Below are positions 7,378 through 12,745 of a stretch of DNA of 12,963 nucleotides, piece by piece. The notes beneath the pieces are model-generated. The model saw only the letters and a list, made by a program, of their open reading frames with translations. It was not told where the DNA came from and searched no databases. Source of the stretch: Syntrophales bacterium (GTDB lineage Bacteria; Desulfobacterota; Syntrophia; Syntrophales; UBA5619); contig JAQTRB010000027.1 of assembly GCA_028712015.1 (NCBI GenBank), forward strand, positions 1 through 12,963, read 5' to 3'. The position numbers and the translations under genes were made by a program. Positions within the stretch are counted from its first letter, which is position 1, and each line of letters begins with the position of its first letter.

Positions 7378-8430
7378 TTATCTCTTCCGGTTTTCCGGCC
7401 GCAGCGCCCGGACGGCGGCGCCCGCCTGCCACATTTCGGTGTTGCGCATCGCATCGAGCTCGGCGTTGAGCTTTTTGCGGTAATCGGGGGCGTTGTTCAC
7501 CGACAGGACGATTCTCGTCTCCTCGCCGCTGCGGACGCTTTCGTAGAGCCTGTCGAAGACCGGTGCGACGGCGTCGCGGAAGGGCCCCTTCCAGTCGAGC
7601 GCGCCCCGCTGCGCGGTGGTGCTGCAGTTGGCGTACATCCAGTCCATCCCGTTTTCCGCGACGAGGCGGATCAGGCTCTGGGTCAGCTCTTCGACGGTTT
7701 CGTTGAAGGCTTCGCTCGGGCTGTGGCCGTTTTTCCGCAGAACATTGTACTGCGCCTCCATGACGCCCGCCAGCGCGCCCATCAAAATCCCGCGTTCACC
7801 CGTCAGGTCGCTGAACACCTCCTTCTCGAAGGTCGTCGGGAAGAGGTAACCCGATCCGATGGCAATGCCCAAGGCCAGGGTCTTGTCGGTTGCCTTCCCG
7901 GTTGCGTCCTGGAAGATCGCATAGCTGGAGTTGATGCCGCTTCCATCGAGGAAGTTCACGCGAAGCGATCTCCCCGATCCCTTCGGCGCGACAAGGACGA
8001 CATCGATGTCCGGCGGCGGAATGACGCCGGTCTGCTCCCGGTAGGTAATGGAGAAGCCATGGGAAAAATAGAGGGTCTTTCCTTTGGTCAGATAAGGTTT
8101 CAGAATCGGCCACATCTGCGCCTGTCCCGCGTCGGAGAGGAGGTACTCGATGATCGTCCCCCGCTTCGCGGCCTCCTCGACCGGGAAAAGGGTCTTTCCG
8201 GGAACAAAACCGTCCTCGACCGCCTTTTTCCAGGTGGCGCCTCCCTCCCGCTGTCCCACGATCACCCGGATGCCGTTGTCCCGGAGGTTCAACGCCTGCC
8301 CCGGTCCCTGTACTCCGTAGCCGAGGACGGCCACCGTCTCGCCCTTCAAAACTTCCTGTGCCCGACTCAACGTAAATTCATCAGAGGTCACGACCTCTTC
8401 CCACACCCCGCCGAAATTGATTTTTGCCAT
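7378..8430 (-). CDS. ilvC: Ketol-acid reductoisomerase (Bacteroidetes/fungal-like type)
   Basis: This enzyme isomerises and reduces 2-acetolactate (or 2-aceto-2-hydroxybutyrate) with NADPH and Mg2+, the second common step of valine and isoleucine synthesis. The protein has 350 residues. The nucleotide-binding motif GYGVQGPGQALNLRDNG is at 37-53 and the active-site SHGF at 123-126. The Mg2+-binding segment DLTGERG (D208, E212) is followed by FNETVEE (242-248) and CSTTAQRGALDW (269-280). These blocks and the ending WQAGAAVRALRPEN match, from memory, the yeast Ilv5 and Bacteroides IlvC sequences far better than the usual 330-residue proteobacterial short form. The start ATG has AAGGAG six bases upstream; an open frame extends 36 codons further without a ribosome site. 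It is the last gene of ilvBNC, 175 bases after ilvN, and is followed by a strong terminator. Confidence 0.95.
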   Translation of the reverse strand: MAKINFGGVWEEVVTSDEFTLSRAQEVLKGETVAVLGYGVQGPGQALNLRDNGIRVIVGQREGGATWKKAVEDGFVPGKTLFPVEEAAKRGTIIEYLLSDAGQAQMWPILKPYLTKGKTLYFSHGFSITYREQTGVIPPPDIDVVLVAPKGSGRSLRVNFLDGSGINSSYAIFQDATGKATDKTLALGIAIGSGYLFPTTFEKEVFSDLTGERGILMGALAGVMEAQYNVLRKNGHSPSEAFNETVEELTQSLIRLVAENGMDWMYANCSTTAQRGALDWKGPFRDAVAPVFDRLYESVRSGEETRIVLSVNNAPDYRKKLNAELDAMRNTEMWQAGAAVRALRPENRKR

Positions 8431-8453
8431 TTTCTTCTCCTTTTCGCTAAACT

Positions 8454-8471
8454 CGGCCGGTGCTCCGGCCG
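8454..8471 (-). promoter_or_regulatory. GC-rich hairpin just upstream of the ilvC ribosome site
   Basis: A perfect 7-bp stem CGGCCGG/CCGGCCG with a four-base loop. It lies between ilvN and ilvC, about 10 bases before the AAGGAG of ilvC. It has no T-run. It may stabilise the ilvC part of the message or tune its translation; this is inference. Confidence 0.35.
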
Positions 8472-8478
8472 TGGTAAA

Positions 8479-8495
8479 GGGGTCGCCCCGACCCC
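8479..8495 (-). promoter_or_regulatory. Second GC-rich hairpin in the ilvN-ilvC spacer
   Basis: A perfect 7-bp stem GGGGTCG/CGACCCC with a three-base loop, seven bases from the neighbouring hairpin. Two adjacent stable stems in a 175-base intercistronic gap suggest a processing or stability element. The rest of the gap shows no convincing promoter and no coding frame with support. Confidence 0.35.
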
Positions 8496-8605
8496 GTTGA
8501 AAACGATTCCGGCGAGGATCATGATTCCGCGGCGGCAATCCGCGACAGGAACCCTCGCCCCGCTCATTTTCCCGTTCTTCCCGCCGTGCGCGGCGGAAAC
8601 GCCGA

Positions 8606-9097
8606 TTATTCCTGCTGCCGGCGGAAGACGGCGATCGCCCCGGTCCGGTTCATCTCCTCCACGCCGAAGGGTTCGAAGTATCGGAGAATGGCCGCCGTCT
8701 TGTCCTTGTTCGCCGTAATTTCCATGATCAGGGAATCGCCGCTCATTGCGACGACCCGGCAGCCGAAGACGTCAATGGCCCGGAGGATTTCCTGGCGATT
8801 CTCCTCGTTCAGGCGGAGGCTGATCAGCATCAGCTCCCGCTGAACCGAGGGGGCGCCCGTGAAATCGGCGATGGAGATGACATCGACGAGCTTTTCCAGT
8901 TGTTTCTTGATCTTCTCCGTGAAATCGCTCTCGGCGCGGCTGGTGAGCGTGATCCGGGAAACCTCCGGGTTCGTCGTTTCGGCGACGCAGAGGCTCCGGA
9001 TATTGTAGCCGCGGCTGCTGAAGATGCCGGCGATGCGCGAGAGCACGCCCGGCTGGTTGTTTACGAGCAGGGAGATGGTGCGTTCTTGAATGGCCAT
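8606..9097 (-). CDS. ilvN: Acetolactate synthase small (regulatory) subunit
   Basis: The regulatory subunit that stimulates IlvB and carries valine feedback control. It has 163 residues, the standard length. An N-terminal ACT domain (about 4-78) holds N14, G17 and N32, in the same spacing as the valine-site residues N11, G14 and N29 of E. coli IlvH, so feedback inhibition is probably retained. The family motif NNQPGVLSRIAGIFSSRGYNI is present. The C-terminal domain (ELMLISLRLNEENRQEI onward) is complete. The start ATG is preceded by GAGG at 10 bases. The gene lies 75 bases behind ilvB, with a perfect palindrome in the gap. IlvN and IlvH names are used for the same family; the adjacency to ilvB supports ilvN here. 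Confidence 0.95.
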   Translation of the reverse strand: MAIQERTISLLVNNQPGVLSRIAGIFSSRGYNIRSLCVAETTNPEVSRITLTSRAESDFTEKIKKQLEKLVDVISIADFTGAPSVQRELMLISLRLNEENRQEILRAIDVFGCRVVAMSGDSLIMEITANKDKTAAILRYFEPFGVEEMNRTGAIAVFRRQQE

Positions 9098-9142
9098 GTT
9101 CTTGATTCCTCACTTTCCTTCTTTCCTTGCCTTTTCCCCCCA

Positions 9143-9170
9143 GATTTGGGCGATGGCCATCGCCCAAATC
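9143..9170. repeat. Perfect 28-bp palindrome between ilvB and ilvN
   Basis: GATTTGGGCGATGG is followed immediately by its exact reverse complement. It starts three bases after the ilvB stop codon and ends 45 bases before the ilvN start. Neither strand has a T-run behind it, so a terminator is unlikely. As RNA it could form a long hairpin; as DNA it could bind a dimeric regulator. Confidence 0.85.
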
Positions 9171-9172
9171 CC

Positions 9173-10831
9173 CTATTTCCCGCAGATCATCTCCATGTTC
9201 GAGCAACCCGGGGGGATGATCGGGTAGACGTAATTGTTCTGATCGACCATCGCCTCGATCATGTAGGGACCCTCCGCGGAAGCCATGCGGGCGATCGCCT
9301 CCTTCGGGTCTTCGTCCACCGCCACCCGCTCCGCCGGGACGCCGAATCCCCGGGCGACGGCGGTCAGGTCCGTCTTGTCGCCCAACTCGCTCTCCGTGAA
9401 ACGCGCTTCATAGAAGAGATCCTGAATCTGTCGGATCATTCCCAGGTGGCCGTTGTTGATCACAACGATCTTGATCGGCAGGCGGTAAGCGCTGATCGTT
9501 GCCAACTCCTGAATATTCATGTAGAAACCTCCGTCGCCGCAGATGACGATCACCTCCCGGTCCGGGGCGCCCACCTTGGCGCCGATGGCGGCCGGAACGG
9601 AGAAGCCCATCGTCCCCATACCGCCGCTCGTCAGCAGGCTTCGGGGAGAATGACTCTGCCAGGTGCGAACCGTCCAGATCTGATTGAGCCCCACATCCGG
9701 AATGACGATGGCCTCCCGGGGCATCGCGGCCTGGATCTTCCGGATCAGGTTTCCCGCCTGCCCGCAGCCCCCATCCTTGAGTTTCGCCTCCTGGAGGTCT
9801 CGCTCGGCGCGAATTCTTCCCATCCATTCCTCCCGCGCATGGGGAGCGATCAGCGGGATGAGCGCCGTCAGCGCGTCCTGGATGTCTCCCTCGTAGGCGA
9901 GGTCCACCTTGATGTTTTTTCCGATGGAGGTGGGGTCGATGTCGATCTGGGCGACGGTGGCCAGCGGGGCGAACTCCTCGATCACGGAGGTGCTGCGTTC
10001 CGTGAAGCGGGTGCCCAGCGCAAGAATGAAGTCGGCCTGGTGGATCGTCCGGTTGGCCAATTCGTTTCCATGCATGCCGATAAAACCGAGGTTGAAGCCG
10101 TTCGCGGAGGCGACCGACCCGATCCCCATCATCGTCGTGACAAACGGGATCTGCGCCTTCTGCACGAACTCGCTTGCCCGTTCACAGGCGTCGCCCAGCT
10201 TGACCCCTCCGCCGATGATGATGACCGGCCGTTCGCTCCGGTTGAGGGCTTGGGCGATCCTCTCGAGCTGTTCCGGGTTCTCGATCCGTTTCGAAGGGGC
10301 CGCCGGAACCCGTTTCGGCTGATCGCCGCAGGGGGCGCTGAGAATATCCTTCGGGATATCGACCAGAACGGGGCCGGTCCGGCCGGTACTGGCGAGCTGG
10401 AAGGCCTGTCGAAGCGACGATGCGAGCTGGGTTACATCGCGCACCATGAAACTGTGCTTCGTGATCGGCATGGTGATCCCGATGATATCCGTTTCCTGAA
10501 AGGCGTCGCGGCCCCAAAGATCGCTGTCGACCTGGGCCGTGATCGCGACGAGCGGCGTCGAATCCATGTAGGCGGTCGCGATCCCCGTGACGAGGTTTGT
10601 GGCGCCGGGACCGGATGTGGCCAGACAGACCCCCACTTTGCCGGTGACGCGGGCGTAGCCGTCGGCGGCATGGGCCGCCGCCTGTTCGTGTCGCATCAGG
10701 TAGTGACGGATAGGGCCTTCAGCCAGGCGGTCGTGAAGCGGCAGGGTGTTGGCCCCGGGATAGCCGAAGATCGCCTCCACCCCCTCCTCCGTCAGGGTTT
10801 TCAAAACAATGTCCGCACCGATGGTACCCAT
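9173..10831 (-). CDS. ilvB: Acetolactate synthase large (catalytic) subunit
   Basis: This thiamine-diphosphate enzyme condenses two pyruvates, or pyruvate and 2-ketobutyrate, in the first common step of branched-chain amino acid synthesis. The 552-residue protein has the catalytic glutamate E49 in RHEQAAAHAADGYAR, and the central FAD-associated domain with its family segments. The thiamine/Mg motif runs from GDG at 432-434 to NN at 459-460. The conserved SGGMGTMGFSVPAAIGAK block precedes it. In the segment GMIRQIQDLFY, isoleucine 469 replaces the tryptophan (MVRQWQ) usual in this position. The start ATG is supported by AAGGAG six bases upstream. It is the first structural gene of ilvBNC and lies directly behind two terminator hairpins and a leader peptide, which argues for attenuation control. 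Confidence 0.96.
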   Translation of the reverse strand: MGTIGADIVLKTLTEEGVEAIFGYPGANTLPLHDRLAEGPIRHYLMRHEQAAAHAADGYARVTGKVGVCLATSGPGATNLVTGIATAYMDSTPLVAITAQVDSDLWGRDAFQETDIIGITMPITKHSFMVRDVTQLASSLRQAFQLASTGRTGPVLVDIPKDILSAPCGDQPKRVPAAPSKRIENPEQLERIAQALNRSERPVIIIGGGVKLGDACERASEFVQKAQIPFVTTMMGIGSVASANGFNLGFIGMHGNELANRTIHQADFILALGTRFTERSTSVIEEFAPLATVAQIDIDPTSIGKNIKVDLAYEGDIQDALTALIPLIAPHAREEWMGRIRAERDLQEAKLKDGGCGQAGNLIRKIQAAMPREAIVIPDVGLNQIWTVRTWQSHSPRSLLTSGGMGTMGFSVPAAIGAKVGAPDREVIVICGDGGFYMNIQELATISAYRLPIKIVVINNGHLGMIRQIQDLFYEARFTESELGDKTDLTAVARGFGVPAERVAVDEDPKEAIARMASAEGPYMIEAMVDQNNYVYPIIPPGCSNMEMICGK

Positions 10832-10850
10832 GTTGCGCTCCTTTCCATGA

Positions 10851-10887
10851 AAAATAAAAAAGCCGCCGGTTCCGCCGAACCGCGGCT
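10851..10887 (-). terminator. Second (promoter-distal) terminator hairpin of the ilvB leader
   Basis: On the minus strand AGCCGCGGTTC (10887-10877) pairs with GAACCGGCGGCT (10872-10861), 11 bp with one bulged base and a four-base loop, followed by TTTTTTATTTTT. It ends about 20 bases before the ilvB start. Its 5' arm can alternatively pair with the 3' arm of the first terminator, which would abolish it. Confidence 0.85.
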
Positions 10888-10891
10888 TGAG

Positions 10892-10931
10892 AAAAAACGA
10901 AAAAGCCGCGGCCCTTCAGGGGCTCGCGGCT
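10892..10931 (-). terminator. First terminator hairpin of the ilvB leader
   Basis: On the minus strand AGCCGCG-A-GCCC (10931-10920) pairs with GGGCCGCGGCT (10914-10904), 11 bp with one bulged A and a five-base loop, followed by TTTTTCGTTTTTT. It starts 23 bases after the leader peptide stop codon. Its 5' arm can instead pair with the 3' end of the leader ORF, and its 3' arm with the second terminator. Confidence 0.85.
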
Positions 10932-10954
10932 CGCGTCATTTTATGGTCAATCCA

Positions 10955-11044
10955 TCAAAGACGTCGAGCGGCAGCCCCCGCGCGTACGAGTACGACACCG
11001 TCCAGTACGAGAAGCAGGCTGTTCGACAACGATTGATGGATCAT
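10955..11044 (-). CDS. Leucine/valine-rich leader peptide of the ilvB attenuator
   Basis: A 29-codon ORF with ATG at 11044 and TGA at 10957-10955, preceded by an AAAGG ribosome-like site about seven bases upstream. Residues 10-20 read LLLVLDGVVLV, so nine of eleven are leucine or valine; overall seven Leu, four Val and one Ile occur in 29. It precedes two terminator hairpins and then ilvB, as the IvbL, IlvL and LeuL leader peptides do in enterobacteria. Its role would be to let ribosome stalling at these codons report charged tRNA-Leu and tRNA-Val. The 3' end of the ORF (10978-10960) can pair with the 5' arm of the first terminator. It resembles no particular database peptide that I can recall, and identification rests on composition and place. 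Confidence 0.85.
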   Translation of the reverse strand: MIHQSLSNSLLLVLDGVVLVRAGAAARRL

Positions 11045-11075
11045 ACAGACACCTTTCCCAAAAACATTCGTGAAG

Positions 11076-11104
11076 CCTCTACAATAATCGACGGACCTTG
11101 TCAA
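11076..11104 (-). promoter_or_regulatory. Candidate promoter of the ilvBNC leader
   Basis: A perfect -35 box TTGACA is on the minus strand at 11104-11099, followed by a 17-base spacer and a weak -10 candidate TAGAGG (11081-11076, three of six). It lies just behind the preceding gene's stop and would start RNA about 25 bases before the leader peptide ATG, the arrangement expected for an attenuated operon. The weak -10 lowers confidence. Confidence 0.5.
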
Positions 11105-11119
11105 GACGTTTTTTCGAAT

Positions 11120-11923
11120 TTACGCAAGACCGTCGATTCCAACCCCGGTCAGGTTCCCCAGCCGCTCAATGAGCAATCGAATGTCCCGCTTTCGGGTCAG
11201 AATGCTCCCGTGTTGCGGCGCAATCCGCTCGACGTCGATGCCGCCGATGACATTCATGGCATGCCTCAGGGCTTTCCCGGAAGGCATCACCTTCCGGTGA
11301 AATTCCAGGATGTCCGGAAACGGGCAATATTCCTTGCAGCGGCCATAGTCCTCGCAAACGGAACAGTCATCGTTGAACCGGAGAAAGAGATCCCACTGAT
11401 CGGACCGGCTGCCGAACAGGTCGCTGGTGAAAAGGGTCTTCGTTTGTTCGTCATAGGTGACGAAACTGCCCGCGGAATGCGCAAAGGGGGTCTTGAAAAA
11501 ACGAAGGGTCCGGCCGCCGAGGGCGAATTGGAAGTCGTATTCATTGACGGATTGCATCAAACCGCGCTTCTCTTTTTCGATATAATAACTTAAAAAAATG
11601 TTGTTTTCGGACTCGGAGAGGATCCGCAGTTCCGGATTTGTGCAGATGTCCACCATGTTGGACATGGAGCCGCACAGATCGGGATCCGGATGCTGATAAA
11701 TCAGGGCCATGACCTTCTCCGGAGAGACGCCCGTCTGCAGGATCTTCATCATGACGACGGCAAAATCGGGACGGCTTCCCGCATCGATCAACACCGCCTG
11801 ATCCCCTTCCACGACGAGGTAGGGATTGCAATGGAGATTTGATATCGCGTCATGGAACCCTACCCAGAAGACGCGATCCGCGATTTCGACCGGGCGTTCG
11901 TATTGTTGCTTGATCGGTTGCAT
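11120..11923 (-). CDS. Metallo-beta-lactamase-fold diiron protein (ODP/flavodiiron-like oxygen-binding domain)
   Basis: A 267-residue stand-alone metallo-beta-lactamase fold of the flavodiiron/ODP branch. The expected six iron ligands can be assigned: H78, D80 and D82 in YQHPDPDLCGS, H149 in PFAHSAGS, D168 in LFTSDLFGS, and H238 in PQHGS. Aspartate at D80 replaces the glutamate common in flavodiiron proteins. No flavodoxin domain follows, so it is not a full oxygen or nitric oxide reductase; sensing or binding of O2 or a related ligand is the likelier role. A cluster of four cysteines at 187-200 (C-x2-C-x5-C-x3-C) sits in the segment after D168 and might hold metal or act as a redox switch. 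Its ATG shares one base with the cyclase TGA, so the two are translationally coupled. No signal peptide or membrane segment is seen. Confidence 0.82.
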   Translation of the reverse strand: MQPIKQQYERPVEIADRVFWVGFHDAISNLHCNPYLVVEGDQAVLIDAGSRPDFAVVMMKILQTGVSPEKVMALIYQHPDPDLCGSMSNMVDICTNPELRILSESENNIFLSYYIEKEKRGLMQSVNEYDFQFALGGRTLRFFKTPFAHSAGSFVTYDEQTKTLFTSDLFGSRSDQWDLFLRFNDDCSVCEDYGRCKEYCPFPDILEFHRKVMPSGKALRHAMNVIGGIDVERIAPQHGSILTRKRDIRLLIERLGNLTGVGIDGLA

Positions 11924-12708
11924 CAGCGTTCCCTCACGACAAAATAGGCCTTCATGCCGTCTTTGTTTTTCAAAGCGATCTCCCCTCTCTCCTCGAACTC
12001 GAAGAAATCACGGGTTCGGAGGTAGGTCTCCTGCGAGACGTTCACCTTCCCCGCGCTTCCGGAAGACTCGTATCGCGAGGCAATGTTGACATTGTCGCCG
12101 AAGATATCGAACTGCATGCGTTCTTTTCCGATAACGCCGGCCATGACGAGACCGGTATGAATGCCGATGCGAACGGCGACCTTCTGCCCGTAATGACGGT
12201 TGAAGAGAGCGAGCAACTTGAACGCCTCCAGCCCGGTTTTCACGGCCATCCGTGCATGATCCGCATATTCGCGGGGAGCGCCAAACACAGCCATATAGGC
12301 GTCGCCGATCGTCTTGATCTTCGTTCCGCGGTGGCTCGCGACCAAGTCGTCCAACCCGCGGCTGATGATGTTCAGCAGTTCAATGAGTCTTTTCCCGGGG
12401 ATCTCTTCCGCCATGCGGGTAAACTCTACGATGTCGAAAAAGATGATCGAGCAGTCGTAAGAACGAGGCGTGAAGCGTCCTCTCTCTTTGATTTCATCGG
12501 CAACCATCTCGGGAAGCGTGTTCTTCAGCAGCTCATCCACCCTTTTTTCGAGAAGGACGTATCCCCGGATCAATTCTTTCAGCAGCCTTTTCTGGACTTG
12601 ATCGTCCTGGATCACGGACAGGGACTGCAGGGCATTCAATAGGATCGCGTCATTCGTCGTGACGTCCTGGGGATTTCGGCACAGTTGCGATATGGATGGG
12701 ATTGTCAC
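11923..12708 (-). CDS. Class III adenylate/guanylate cyclase, soluble
   Basis: A 261-residue cytoplasmic protein with a class III nucleotidyl cyclase domain at about 82-258. All catalytic positions are present: metal-binding D92 (FFDIVEFT) and D136, base-contacting K132 (KTIGDAY) and D201 (FDIFGD), and transition-state N208 and R212 (VNIASR). The spacings equal those of mycobacterial Rv1625c (D256, K296, D300, D365, N372, R376). The Lys/Asp pair favours ATP, so cAMP is the likely product. Residues 1-66 look helical without a recognised sensor, ending in a coiled-coil-like linker before LPEMVADEIKERG. The start is GTG with GAGGGG five bases upstream. It lies 37 bases behind the penicillin-binding protein gene and overlaps the diiron gene by one base, which suggests the diiron protein may be its sensory partner (inference). 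Confidence 0.93.
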   Translation of the reverse strand: MTIPSISQLCRNPQDVTTNDAILLNALQSLSVIQDDQVQKRLLKELIRGYVLLEKRVDELLKNTLPEMVADEIKERGRFTPRSYDCSIIFFDIVEFTRMAEEIPGKRLIELLNIISRGLDDLVASHRGTKIKTIGDAYMAVFGAPREYADHARMAVKTGLEAFKLLALFNRHYGQKVAVRIGIHTGLVMAGVIGKERMQFDIFGDNVNIASRYESSGSAGKVNVSQETYLRTRDFFEFEERGEIALKNKDGMKAYFVVRER

Positions 12709-12720
12709 GGGGACCCCTCA

Positions 12721-12741
12721 ATCTTTCGATTATCTTTCGAT
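12721..12741. repeat. Two direct copies of a 10-bp word upstream of the cyclase gene
   Basis: ATCTTTCGAT occurs at 12721-12730 and again at 12732-12741, one helical turn apart, filling most of the 37-base gap between the penicillin-binding protein stop and the cyclase ribosome site. It could be a tandem operator or a small duplication. No clear promoter is visible in so short a gap. Confidence 0.6.
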
Positions 12742-12745
12742 CGTC

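Noticed and set aside
8431..8563. A short open frame in the ilvN-ilvC spacer on the minus strand
   Set aside because: It starts at an ATG without a ribosome site, overlaps the start of ilvC in another frame and has no branched-chain codon run. It does not resemble a second leader peptide.
8900..11593. An 897-codon open frame on the plus strand
   Set aside because: It lies antisense to ilvN, ilvB, the leader region and the diiron gene, is rich in Arg, Asp and Gly in a way typical of antisense frames in GC-rich DNA, and shows no family motif. The minus-strand genes are unambiguous.
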